Positions 27,956 through 35,748 of a stretch of DNA of 64,000 nucleotides are shown piece after piece. Both the position numbers and the translations under genes were made by a program. How positions within the stretch are numbered: position 1 is the stretch's first letter; every line of letters begins with the position of its first letter. This stretch comes from JAKACA01 sp049510975 (lineage in GTDB: Bacteria > Actinomycetota > Acidimicrobiia > Acidimicrobiales > Bog-793). The notes under the pieces are model-generated. The model had not been told where the DNA came from and searched no databases. It saw nothing but the letters and a program-made list of their open reading frames with translations. The DNA lies in assembly GCA_049510975.1 (NCBI GenBank), contig JBEKYM010000008.1:29974-93973 (forward strand), in the 5' to 3' direction.

Positions 27956-28824
27956 CCGACCAATTCGACCCGCCTCCAGGCCAGCCCTCATCTCCGCCGA
28001 TTGAGCACATCGACGGCGAGCCGGCGACTGAGCACATCGCCGCCGAGCCGGCGACTGAGCACATCGCCGGCGAGGAGCTCTCCGCCCTCGTGGACGGCGA
28101 GCTCGGCGGCGATCGCGCCGCCGTCGTGCTCGAGCATCTGGCTTCTTGCCAGGCCTGCGAGCGGGATCGCCATGCCCTGGCCGAGACGCGGCGCCTGCTC
28201 GGCCAGCTGCCGACGACCGTCGACGCCGCCGCTCGGGCCTCGGCCGTGGCAGCCGCACTGGCAGTAGTCGGGACGGCAGCAGTGGGGACGGCAGCAGTCG
28301 GGGCGGACCGGCCGGCATCCAATGTCGTGACCATGCAACGTCACCGGCGCCGGTACCGGGCCGTTGCCATCGCCGCCAGCGTCCTCCTCGCCTGCGGCGT
28401 CGCCGGCGGGATCGACGTCTTGCATCACAGCTTGGGGTCCTCCAGCTCCATGAGCGTTGCCCGCCCGCGCGGCCAGCAGAGCGCGAGCGGCGGCGTCACT
28501 TCGACCACCACGGTGTCGCAGACGATCGAGTTCCGGGCGCTCGAGACCAGCAACGCCCTCGGACCTGTGCTCGATGTGCTCGGCCCGGGATCGGCCACGA
28601 AGGTCCGGCTGTCGGCTGGGAAAGCCGGGCGCTTCACGGCGCTCGTGGTGCTGGCTCCTTCCCATCCGGTGCCTGCTGCGTTGCGGGCCGCCCGGCAGAT
28701 CGTCGTCCTGGCCCTGCCCGCCGGCACCCGGCTCGGTCTCCTCGATCGTGCCGGCAGCGGCACGATCCAGATCGGAGAGCTCACCGAGCGGGCGGCTCTC
28801 GAGGTGCGGCGCTTGCTCAGCTGA
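27952..28824 (+). CDS. Anti-sigma factor with zinc-finger (zf-HC2-like) and membrane helix
   Basis: A 290-residue membrane anti-sigma factor. The anti-sigma domain has the HxxxCxxC motif (H62, C66, C69). A membrane helix spans about residues 137-155 (AVAIAASVLLACGVAGG). The extracytoplasmic part of about 130 residues has no known domain. The N-terminus contains a 27-base tandem repeat (EHIxxEPAT units) and residues 104-118 a 15-base repeat (GTAAV units). It overlaps the sigma gene by four bases (ATGA), so the two are produced together; it should hold the sigma factor inactive until an envelope signal. Confidence 0.85.
   Translation: MTDQFDPPPGQPSSPPIEHIDGEPATEHIAAEPATEHIAGEELSALVDGELGGDRAAVVLEHLASCQACERDRHALAETRRLLGQLPTTVDAAARASAVAAALAVVGTAAVGTAAVGADRPASNVVTMQRHRRRYRAVAIAASVLLACGVAGGIDVLHHSLGSSSSMSVARPRGQQSASGGVTSTTTVSQTIEFRALETSNALGPVLDVLGPGSATKVRLSAGKAGRFTALVVLAPSHPVPAALRAARQIVVLALPAGTRLGLLDRAGSGTIQIGELTERAALEVRRLLS
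28003..28077 (+). repeat. 27-base tandem repeat inside the anti-sigma gene
   Basis: Units 28003-28029, 28030-28056 and a partial third from 28057, encoding EHIDGEPAT, EHIAAEPAT and EHIAGE. Whole-codon length keeps the frame. Confidence 0.85.
28267..28300 (+). repeat. 15-base tandem repeat inside the anti-sigma gene
   Basis: Units 28267-28281 and 28282-28296 plus a few bases, encoding the repeated GTAAV. Confidence 0.7.
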
Positions 28825-28831
28825 GGCTTTT

Positions 28832-28852
28832 GGCAACGCCGCTGTCGTTGCC
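28832..28852 (+). terminator. Weak hairpin after the anti-sigma gene
   Basis: GGCAACG (28832-28838) pairs with CGTTGCC (28846-28852) across a seven-base loop, eight bases after the stop. There is no T-run. Confidence 0.35.
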
Positions 28853-28873
28853 GGGCGAGTTTGCCACTGTGCG

Positions 28874-28879
28874 ATAATT
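28874..28879 (+). promoter_or_regulatory. -10-like element (GATAAT)
   Basis: GATAAT 40 bases before ATG 28920 of the large regulator. No convincing -35 is placed 16-19 bases upstream. Confidence 0.35.
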
Positions 28880-28919
28880 CGCCCCGACATTCCGGCTGCG
28901 AGCGAGCTGAGTACTTCCT

Positions 28920-31900
28920 ATGGGCCGCCTTCCGTCTCACCACGTGCGTCGTCCACGCCTGACGTCGCGCTGCGCCGGCGCCGAGGTCGTCGTCGTCGAG
29001 GCGGCCGCCGGCTACGGGAAGTCCGTGTTCGCCGCGGAGCTTGTCGACGCCTGGGGCGCGGTTGCCATCGACGTGCTGCTCGAGGAAGGAAGCGTCTCGG
29101 CGCAGTTGCTCGTGGGACGACTGCATGCGGCAGTCGCCCGGGCGGGGTTTCTCGAGGCGGCAGCGTCGATGGCCGAAGCCGGAGAGGACGTCGTCGGGGC
29201 GGTGGACGCCGTCATCCGAGCCCTCGACGGAGAGTCCTGCGCCATCGTCATCGACGATGCCCACCACGCCGCCCGTGACGCCGGGCACGTCATCAGCAGG
29301 ATCGCCGGCGAGCTCGGACCGTCGCAGCACCTCGTCGTGCTCGCTCGTCGCCTGCCTGCTGGTGCCGAGCGGCTGCGCCGGGGCGACGCCGTGCACCTCG
29401 GCGCCGACGACCTCGCCCTCCGCACGGACGAAACCCTCGAACTGTGCCGCTCAGGCTTCGGGCTCGACGTGGAGACGGGAGACGCCAGACTGCTCGACCA
29501 GGCGACCGGTGGATGGACGGCGGCCACCGTGCTCGCCGCCTCGCGGGCGAAGCGCACCGGTGAGGCGTTGCCCGCCATCGCCCGGATCGCCGGCGGTGGC
29601 AAGGCGCCGGCCGGCGCGGTCGCCTCGATCCTCGAGGAGGTCCTCGTCGGGTTCGGCGCCGAGCGCGAGCTCCTCATGCGCGTTGCCCAGCTCCCGCTGC
29701 TCGACAAGGAGTTGGTGGACGAGGTGACGGGGCGGGCGGGTTTCTTCGATCGTGCGCTCGAGCTCGGGCTGCCGCTCACGCCGGCACGAGACGACTGGTG
29801 GGAGCTTCCCGGGCCCGTGCGAGACCATCTCGCCGCCGCCGGCAAGCCGGAGCCTGCCGTCCTGGCGACGGCGGCGGCACACTACGGGCGTCGGGGCGAG
29901 CTCAGCACCGCCTTCCAGCTCCTCCTCGGCGCCGGCGAGCTCGAGGAGGTCGGGGAGCTGCTCGCCCGCGCCGAACCTCGCGACATCGAGCCGATCGACC
30001 CGCTGGAGCTGCGCTCGGTCATCAGCCGCCTGGGCGACGCGGTCCTCGAGCGCTTCCCGCTCGCCATGCTGCACGTGGCCCGCGCCTGTGAGTCGGCCGC
30101 CCTCTTGGAGCTGCGCGCCGACCTCATGGCCCGGGCCGTCGAGGCGGCCGGCCAGCTGGGTGAGCCGGCCCTCCTGCGGGCGGTCGAGGCCGAGCGCGCC
30201 TCGGACCTCATGCGTGACGCCGCCGGCTCGAGCGAAGTCGAATTGCTGGCACGCCGCGTGCTGAGCGAGACGGCGCCGGAGGAGCAGCTCACCCGTGCCC
30301 GCTTGTTGTCCGTGCTCGGCCGGGCGACGTGCTGGCGCCGCGACGAGAGCGGGCGCCGCCAGGAGGCGACCCAACCCGAAGCCGCCGGATACCTCGAGCA
30401 GGCTTCGCAGCTGTACCTCGAGCTCGGCCTGCGCGCCGCTGCGGCTGGGCTCGCTCCCTACCGCGCCATCTGGATTCATTTCGCTCTCGGCCGCCCCCTC
30501 GAGGCACTCGCCGTGCTGAACGAGGCGCTCGCCCTCGTTCTCGACCGCCCCCGGCGCTATGCCTACGTGCTCATCTTTCGCGCCGAGGTCCTCCTCGAGC
30601 TCGGGCGCTACGACGAGATGGAGGCTGCCCTCGCCGAAGTCGAGCGGATCGCCGAGCAGCTCGGGGGGTCCGATCAGCTGTCGGCCTACGCCCAGTGGCA
30701 GCGCCTGCAAGCGGCTTCCCTGCGTGGCGACGCCACTGCAGTCGTCGAGCACGCCCGCCTCGTCGAGGCGAGCCGAGGCCAGTGGTGGGACGTCGCCGGC
30801 CCCGACTTTCTCGCCGATGCGGCCGACTGCCTCGACCGGGTCGGCCACACCGCCCTGGCCTCGGAGTACCTCGAGCGGGCGATCGCCCGACCGGGCGACG
30901 CCACGGCCCTCATCGCCATGGCCAAAGGCGCCTTGCTCGCTCGCCATGGTGACCCGACCCAGGCCGAGGAAGCACTCGCCGAGGCGGTCGAAGCCGGCGC
31001 CGATGTCCGCGAGCACTGGCGGGTCACGCTGCTTCGCGCCTTTGCTGCGTACCGGCGCGGCGATCCGGAGGCCGGTGCGCTGGCAGCCCGAGCCTTCGAG
31101 GAGGCCGCCCGCATCGGGCAGCCCCAGTTGCCACTGCTTCGCGAGCGGGACATCACCGAGTCGTTGCTGGGTCTTGCCATCGAGACGGGCCAACCGGCTG
31201 CCCTCGCGCTCGAGGCCTCGTCGCTGCCGCTCGCCCTCAGCCTGCTCGGCCGGTTCGAGCTGAGCCAGGGCGGCCGGCCGGTCGCGCTCGGCGAGGGGCA
31301 ACCTGCCCAGCTGCTCAAGTTCGTGGCCGTGAGCGGGGGCAAGGTGCCCGCCGAACGAGCCATCGAGGCACTCTGGCCCGAGGCCGTCGTCGAGGCCGGG
31401 CGCAACCGCCTCCGCACGGTGCTGAGCCGCCTCCGAGAGGCCGCCGGTGACGTCGTGACCCGCGAGGGCGAGCTGCTCGTGCTGGCGCCGGACATCCGCG
31501 TCGACCTCGCCCAATTCCACGCCGAGGCGCGGCAGGCCCTCGCCCTCGGAGCGTCCGAAGCCACTCCGGCTGTGGCGGTCGCCCGGTCGGCGGTGTCGCG
31601 GTTTCGGGGGGATCTCCTCCCGTACGACGTCTACGAAGACTGGCTCGAGGCGCCCCGGGAGGCTGCTCGACGGACCATGCTCGATCTGCTCGACCTGTGC
31701 GCCGAAGCTGCCGCCGCCCGCGCCGACCTCGACGAGCTGCGCCGCGTCGTCGAGCGCACGATCGAGCTGGCGCCCTACGACGACGCCCGCTACCTGAGGG
31801 CTGCTTCGGTGCTGCTCGAGCAAGGTCGCAAGGGGGCCGCCCTGGCGGTCGTTCGCCGCGCCCGGGCGGCGCTCTCCGAGCTCGGGCTGGAGCCGCCCCT

Positions 31901-31937
31901 GCAGCTGATCAGGCTGGAGCGCTCACTCGTCGCCTGA
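28920..31937 (+). CDS. STAND-ATPase regulator with C-terminal SARP (winged helix plus BTAD) module
   Basis: A 1005-residue regulator with reversed domain order compared with AfsR. Walker A (AAAGYGKS) is at residues 28-35 and Walker B (CAIVIDDAHH) at about 107-116, as in MalT/LuxR-type STAND ATPases. A long TPR-like helical region covers about 250-770. Residues about 775-875 form an OmpR-type winged helix (SLLGRFELSQGGRPVAL, AIEALWPEAVVEAGRNRLR) and about 876-1005 the BTAD domain (FRGDLLPYDVYEDWLEAPRE, ending LSELGLEPPLQLIRLE). It is likely a ligand-responsive activator. The target is unknown; the neighbours are the sigma/anti-sigma pair and a Fur-type repressor. Confidence 0.88.
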   Translation: MGRLPSHHVRRPRLTSRCAGAEVVVVEAAAGYGKSVFAAELVDAWGAVAIDVLLEEGSVSAQLLVGRLHAAVARAGFLEAAASMAEAGEDVVGAVDAVIRALDGESCAIVIDDAHHAARDAGHVISRIAGELGPSQHLVVLARRLPAGAERLRRGDAVHLGADDLALRTDETLELCRSGFGLDVETGDARLLDQATGGWTAATVLAASRAKRTGEALPAIARIAGGGKAPAGAVASILEEVLVGFGAERELLMRVAQLPLLDKELVDEVTGRAGFFDRALELGLPLTPARDDWWELPGPVRDHLAAAGKPEPAVLATAAAHYGRRGELSTAFQLLLGAGELEEVGELLARAEPRDIEPIDPLELRSVISRLGDAVLERFPLAMLHVARACESAALLELRADLMARAVEAAGQLGEPALLRAVEAERASDLMRDAAGSSEVELLARRVLSETAPEEQLTRARLLSVLGRATCWRRDESGRRQEATQPEAAGYLEQASQLYLELGLRAAAAGLAPYRAIWIHFALGRPLEALAVLNEALALVLDRPRRYAYVLIFRAEVLLELGRYDEMEAALAEVERIAEQLGGSDQLSAYAQWQRLQAASLRGDATAVVEHARLVEASRGQWWDVAGPDFLADAADCLDRVGHTALASEYLERAIARPGDATALIAMAKGALLARHGDPTQAEEALAEAVEAGADVREHWRVTLLRAFAAYRRGDPEAGALAARAFEEAARIGQPQLPLLRERDITESLLGLAIETGQPAALALEASSLPLALSLLGRFELSQGGRPVALGEGQPAQLLKFVAVSGGKVPAERAIEALWPEAVVEAGRNRLRTVLSRLREAAGDVVTREGELLVLAPDIRVDLAQFHAEARQALALGASEATPAVAVARSAVSRFRGDLLPYDVYEDWLEAPREAARRTMLDLLDLCAEAAAARADLDELRRVVERTIELAPYDDARYLRAASVLLEQGRKGAALAVVRRARAALSELGLEPPLQLIRLERSLVA

Positions 31938-32399
31938 GCTCGGCCGTCGAGTGCTCGTCGAGCAGCCGGCACAGCGCCCGAGCACGGCAAAATGCCGGGG
32001 GTCGATGTGGAAGCCGAAACGCCCCTCGGCCCCCTTCGACAGGCTCGCGAACAGCTCCTCGGGCGCCTCCAAGGTCAGCCCGCAGCGCTCGCAGACGAGG
32101 TGGCCATGGGCTGACGACGACAGGTGATAGCTGGCGGGGCCGTGCCCGAGGTGCGTGTGCACGATCACGCCGAGCCGCTCGAGCTCGTCGAGGTTGCGGT
32201 AGATCGTCGAGAGGTGAATGTCGGGAGCTCTCGCCTGGATTTCGGCGGCGAGGTCCTCGGCGGTGCGGTGACCGGCGGACGCAAAGAGCGCCTCCAGCAG
32301 CTGCCGGCGCGCCGTCGTCACCCGCCCGCCGCGGGCACGCAGGAGGGAGAGGACCTCCTCGACCCGCTCGGCAGAGGTGCGCTCCGGTGCAGTCGTCAC
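31923..32399 (-). CDS. Fur-family metalloregulator
   Basis: A 158-residue Fur-type repressor. The N-terminal winged helix includes RVTTARRQLLEALFASAGHRTAEDL-like residues and the DNA-recognition helix LSTIYRNLDELERLGVI. The C-terminal dimerisation domain carries metal ligands in HGHLVCERCG and a structural zinc site CERC plus CAGC. By sequence it could be a zinc (Zur) or iron regulator; I cannot decide. GTG 32399 has TAAGCT eight bases upstream and no Shine-Dalgarno. Its last 15 bases overlap the convergent regulator. Confidence 0.88.
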   Translation of the reverse strand: MTTAPERTSAERVEEVLSLLRARGGRVTTARRQLLEALFASAGHRTAEDLAAEIQARAPDIHLSTIYRNLDELERLGVIVHTHLGHGPASYHLSSSAHGHLVCERCGLTLEAPEELFASLSKGAEGRFGFHIDPRHFAVLGRCAGCSTSTRRPSSGDE

Positions 32400-32407
32400 G
32401 AAAACCC

Positions 32408-32413
32408 AGCTTA
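32408..32413 (-). promoter_or_regulatory. -10 element (TAAGCT), near-leaderless start
   Basis: On the minus strand TAAGCT ends eight bases before GTG 32399. Confidence 0.4.
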
Positions 32414-32420
32414 CGACGGT

Positions 32421-32473
32421 TGCGCCGGCCAGCGGTGCTGCGGCCAGCGGTGCGCCGGCCAGCGGTGCGCGGG
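32421..32473 (+). repeat. 15-base tandem repeat between fur-like and fucosidase genes
   Basis: Units at 32421-32435, 32436-32450 and 32451-32465 (TGCGCCGGCCAGCGG with one variant), plus a partial unit. It occupies the spacer between the fucosidase stop and the Fur-type gene's promoter. Confidence 0.85.
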
Positions 32474-32485
32474 CCGGCTGGGGGC

Positions 32486-33961
32486 CTAGGCCGAGGTTGC
32501 CGCCGGGCGGGCTCTGGCGTCGCGCACGACGACGGCGACGGGATGCTCAGCGGTGGCCGCGCGGTGCAAGGTCACGGCGAGGCCGGCGGCATCGAAGGAG
32601 GACTCGAGCTCGACGCCGCTCAGGTCGGTCACCGTCGATGCCGGACCCGTCTCGATCTCAGCCAGGGTGACGTGTTCCACCGGTGGATCCCCGGGGCCCG
32701 GCCGCACGAAGGCGAAGACGTCACGATCGCGGGCGGTGTAGCGGAACTCGGCACCGGGCGAGGACCCCTCGCAGTGCACCCACGGCCTCGTGCCGTAGAG
32801 GGCCGTGCCGTTCTCCGCCGTGAAGGACGCCAGCCAGTCGAGACGCAGCAGCTGGGCCGGGGCGATCGTGGCGTCCTCGCCGCGAGGCCCGACGTTGAGC
32901 AGGAGGTTGCCGCCCTTGGAGGCGATGTCGGCGAGCGACCAGAGCAACTCGCCGGCGGGGAGGAAATGCTCCTCGCCGGAGGCCCGGTTGTGGCCGAAGC
33001 TGTGGTCGATCCCGCGGACGCACTCCCAGGGGTGACGTTGCGGGGAGTGAAAGACCGTGTACTCGGGCGTCCGGACGTCGAAGAACGGCGGCCGGGGAGG
33101 GATGATGCCGGTGGAGGCGCGAGCCCCGCGGGCGGCCACCCGGTCGATCACGTCGCCGGCCGGGCCTGACTGAGCGAGTCGCCACAGCACCGACCAGGGC
33201 ATGAATCGGTCGTTCACGACGCCGTCGGGCACGTCGCGGTAGTAGGACGCCAGCAGGGCCGCCAGCCGGCCGGCGGGGGCGGGCCAGGAGATGTCGTTCC
33301 AGAGCACGCTCGGGCGGTAGCGGGCGATGAGCTCGCGGACCTGTGACTCGGCATAGTCGACGTAGTCGCCCCGAGGCTGGGCGCGCAGCAGGTCGCTGAA
33401 GGTGCCGATCGGGTGCTCGTTGAACGTCCAGTCGAGACCGCCGGAGTAGTACACGCCAAAACGCAGCCCTCGCCCGCGAACCGCCTCCGCCAGCTCGCCC
33501 ACGACGTCGCGGCGGCAGTTCCAGCCGGGGCGGTGAGGGTTCCGAACGTCGGTGGGCCAGAGGCAGTAGCCGTCGTGATGTTTTGTCACGAGGACGACAT
33601 AACGGGCGCCACAGGCGACGAAGCGGTCCGCCCACTCGCCGGCGTCCCAACCCTCGAGGGCCGCCTCCCACTCGGCGGCGAACTCCCGGTAGTCGCGAGT
33701 CCCGTAGACGTCTCGGTGGTGCCGGGCGACGGGGCTCTCGGGGAAACGCAAGGAGTTCTCGTACCACTCGGCATAGGGCGACCACGCCATGGCATGAGGA
33801 TCCCGCTTCGCCATGAGCGCGCCCATGTCGGCATCCACCGGCGCGAAGGCCGGCACCGAAGCGGGCGTCCAGTGCACGAAGATGCCGAGCTTGGCGTCCC
33901 GCCACCACGCCGGCACCTCGTGGCGCCGTACGGAGCGCTGCACTTCTCGGTCGGTCGGCAT
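32486..33961 (-). CDS. Alpha-L-fucosidase (GH29)
   Basis: A 491-residue glycoside hydrolase 29. The N-terminal barrel starts with WWRDAKLGIFVHWTPASVPAF; the family blocks YVVLVTKHHDGYCLWPT and LRFGVYYSGGLDWTF are followed by the nucleophile block SVLWNDISWP, in which the Asp is the expected nucleophile. A C-terminal beta domain follows. No signal peptide is found, so it should act inside the cell, on taken-up fucosylated oligosaccharides. ATG 33961 has TAGTCT six bases upstream. It lies just downstream of the nucleotidyltransferase gene. Confidence 0.9.
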   Translation of the reverse strand: MPTDREVQRSVRRHEVPAWWRDAKLGIFVHWTPASVPAFAPVDADMGALMAKRDPHAMAWSPYAEWYENSLRFPESPVARHHRDVYGTRDYREFAAEWEAALEGWDAGEWADRFVACGARYVVLVTKHHDGYCLWPTDVRNPHRPGWNCRRDVVGELAEAVRGRGLRFGVYYSGGLDWTFNEHPIGTFSDLLRAQPRGDYVDYAESQVRELIARYRPSVLWNDISWPAPAGRLAALLASYYRDVPDGVVNDRFMPWSVLWRLAQSGPAGDVIDRVAARGARASTGIIPPRPPFFDVRTPEYTVFHSPQRHPWECVRGIDHSFGHNRASGEEHFLPAGELLWSLADIASKGGNLLLNVGPRGEDATIAPAQLLRLDWLASFTAENGTALYGTRPWVHCEGSSPGAEFRYTARDRDVFAFVRPGPGDPPVEHVTLAEIETGPASTVTDLSGVELESSFDAAGLAVTLHRAATAEHPVAVVVRDARARPAATSA

Positions 33962-33967
33962 CGGCGG

Positions 33968-33973
33968 AGACTA
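33968..33973 (-). promoter_or_regulatory. -10 element (TAGTCT) built on the upstream stop codon, leaderless start
   Basis: The hexamer ends six bases before ATG 33961. Its first three bases are the TAG stop of the nucleotidyltransferase gene. Confidence 0.45.
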
Positions 33974-34705
33974 ACCGGGCGGCTCCTGCCGGTGCAGGGC
34001 TGCATCCACGGCCGACACCGTCGATGCAAGCTGTTCCGCCGACGAGCCAGCCTCGGCGAGCATGGCGGCCGTGGCGCCGAGGCCGGCCTCCTCCACGATG
34101 CCCTTCTCGTTGAGGGCCCACCGCTGTCGTTCGGCCAAGCGCGCCTGCGCCTCGCTCACCGTGGCGACGGCGAGGTTGCCGACGGTGGCGACGACGTCGC
34201 CGCGGTGGGCGTGGGCGCCAGCCGTACGGATGCCCATGTCGCGAAGCTGGCGCCAGCGCGGAGGCGCAGCCGCCGCCAGTGCCGGTGGGAACTGCGGCCG
34301 CGGCAGCACGCCGGAGAGTTGCTTGCCCAGGGCCAGCTCGCCCACGACGACATACGACGGGATGCCGGCGACGAAGGTCGCCAGGGCGTGGATGGAGAAC
34401 TCGCCCCGCTCGGCGCCGGCGACGCAACTGAGCACCTCGTCGAGATCCCGGTAGCACAGGTCGACTCGCCGGCCCTCGACCGTCAGCCAGGCGCCTCCGT
34501 TGACGACCGGGCCCCACCCGCCCGGACCGGTGATCTCGCCTGGCCAGCCGAGCGCTCGCACGTCGGCCGGGTCGATCGATCCTCGGTAGTAGAGGCCGAA
34601 GTCCCAGTCGGAGTCCGCTCGGGCCGTGCCTCTGGCACGCGAGCCGCCGAGGGTCACGGCCACGACACCGGGAATTTCCGCCAAGCGGCCGGCGAGGTGC
34701 TCCAT
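33971..34705 (-). CDS. Nucleotidyltransferase-fold protein (minimal NTase/aminoglycoside-type)
   Basis: A 244-residue protein with the polymerase-beta-like NTase motif VTLGGSRARGTARADSDWD (GS...DxD) near residues 17-35. A third acidic residue lies in RRVDLCYRDLDE. The C-terminal half is helical (ALNEKGIVEEAGLG). Such proteins transfer nucleotides to small molecules, tRNA or protein; substrate unknown. GGAG lies eight bases before ATG 34705. It precedes the fucosidase gene. Confidence 0.82.
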   Translation of the reverse strand: MEHLAGRLAEIPGVVAVTLGGSRARGTARADSDWDFGLYYRGSIDPADVRALGWPGEITGPGGWGPVVNGGAWLTVEGRRVDLCYRDLDEVLSCVAGAERGEFSIHALATFVAGIPSYVVVGELALGKQLSGVLPRPQFPPALAAAAPPRWRQLRDMGIRTAGAHAHRGDVVATVGNLAVATVSEAQARLAERQRWALNEKGIVEEAGLGATAAMLAEAGSSAEQLASTVSAVDAALHRQEPPG

Positions 34706-34733
34706 GGCTCGGGCTCCGGCGGGCTACTGCGCG

Positions 34734-34979
34734 CTACTGCTGGTAGTGCTCGACCGTCTCTGGCGGTCGAAGGTGGGCGGCATCGGGGTTCTCACCCATC
34801 TCGCGGCGCGCCCGGCGTTGCCGCAGCAGATCCCAGAGTTGGTCGAGCTTCACCTCGAGGTCGTCGAGGCGGGAGCGCTCGTCGTTCGTCAAGGGCCGCC
34901 CGCCGCCGGCGTGACCTCGGAGCTCGTGCTCCTCCGCCACCAGGTTGTCGATCCTCGTGACTATGTCGTGGTCGTCCAA
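34734..34979 (-). CDS. DUF2630-family small protein
   Basis: An 81-residue helical protein matching DUF2630 (MDDHDIVTRIDNLVAEEHEL, then LEVKLDQLWDLLRQRRARRE). Its function is unknown. The start is TTG 34979: GGAGG lies seven bases upstream and no ATG/GTG is placed near it. It is 28 bases before the nucleotidyltransferase gene on the same strand. Confidence 0.8.
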   Translation of the reverse strand: MDDHDIVTRIDNLVAEEHELRGHAGGGRPLTNDERSRLDDLEVKLDQLWDLLRQRRARREMGENPDAAHLRPPETVEHYQQ

Positions 34980-35099
34980 CTCATCACCTCCAGCTCACCG
35001 TCGCTCCGAAGCCGTATCTGCCGGCACCGAAGGTAGTTTGACCTTCGAAGTCCGACACGTGGCCAGAGACGGACCACTTCACCGTAGCCGGGAGGGCAG

Positions 35100-35462
35100 A
35101 TGGACAAGGAGCGTGCGGGCGCATTGCTCGAAGCGGAGCGGGCACGGGTTGAGCAGCTGCTCGCCGAGCTGACCGCCGCCGCCGAGGCGGACGAGGTCGC
35201 CGCCGGCGAAGACGGCGACATGGCCGACCCGGCCGAACCGTTGACCTCCGCTGAGGGAGCCGAGGCCGTGGCAGCCGGGCTGCGTGATCGGCTCGCGGCG
35301 ATCGCCCGCGCCGAGGCGCGACTTGCGGCCGGCACCTATGGCCGTTCGGTCGAAAGCGGGCAGCCCATTCCCGACGACCGGCTCGCCGCCGACCCTGCCG
35401 CCGAGCTCACCCTCGAGGAGGCCGAGCGGGCGGAAGCCGGCGGGGGACGGCTCGCTCGATAG
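35100..35462 (+). CDS. DksA/TraR-like protein without the zinc cysteines
   Basis: A 120-residue protein with the coiled-coil start and the GTYGRSVESGQPIPDDRL segment of DksA/TraR proteins, which act on RNA polymerase. The zinc-finger CxxC pairs are missing: the protein has no cysteine. It ends with the LAADPAAELTLEEAERAEA pattern seen in cysteine-less actinobacterial homologues. GGGAGG precedes ATG 35100. It is divergent from the DUF2630 gene and followed by a small basic protein gene. Confidence 0.8.
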   Translation: MDKERAGALLEAERARVEQLLAELTAAAEADEVAAGEDGDMADPAEPLTSAEGAEAVAAGLRDRLAAIARAEARLAAGTYGRSVESGQPIPDDRLAADPAAELTLEEAERAEAGGGRLAR

Positions 35463-35541
35463 CCGCCCGAACCTCCGGACGCGGCGAGGGTCTCTCAGAC
35501 TTCGTAGGCTCGGGGTTACGCCCGACAAGGAGCCAACCGCC

Positions 35542-35685
35542 ATGGCTGACAAATCACCCAAGAAACCCAGCACGAAGAAAGTTGGGAAGTCCTTAAAGGA
35601 GAAGCGGGCCGCCAAGAAGCTGAAGCACGACCCGTCCCTCGGGGCGAGCCAGATGGACGCCCTCCGTACGAACAAGAGTCGCTGA
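35542..35685 (+). CDS. Small Lys-rich protein, function unknown
   Basis: A 47-residue strongly basic protein. More than a quarter of its residues are Lys (for example KSPKKPSTKKVGKSLKEKRA). The pattern ends DPSLGASQMDALRTNKSR. AAGGAG lies nine bases before ATG 35542, which supports the start. Similar short proteins occur across actinobacteria and might bind nucleic acid, but I have no direct evidence for a role. It follows the DksA/TraR-like gene by 79 bases. Confidence 0.72.
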   Translation: MADKSPKKPSTKKVGKSLKEKRAAKKLKHDPSLGASQMDALRTNKSR

Positions 35686-35748
35686 GCGCCGAGGAGCCCG
35701 GCCCGCTCCGGCGTGCCCGCCACGCCGCTCACCGGGGGGTAGCACCAG

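Noticed and set aside
29451..31823. 790-codon minus-strand open frame opposite the STAND/SARP regulator
   Set aside because: Its sequence has no domain and mirrors the codon structure of the real gene on the plus strand.
32421..32473. 15-base repeat as a CRISPR array
   Set aside because: The units are directly adjacent with no unique spacers.
35542..35685. Encapsulin cargo-like tail in the 47-residue basic protein (DPSLGASQMDALR)
   Set aside because: The spacing does not fit the LGIGSLKR-type motif, and it is not in the encapsulin transcript.
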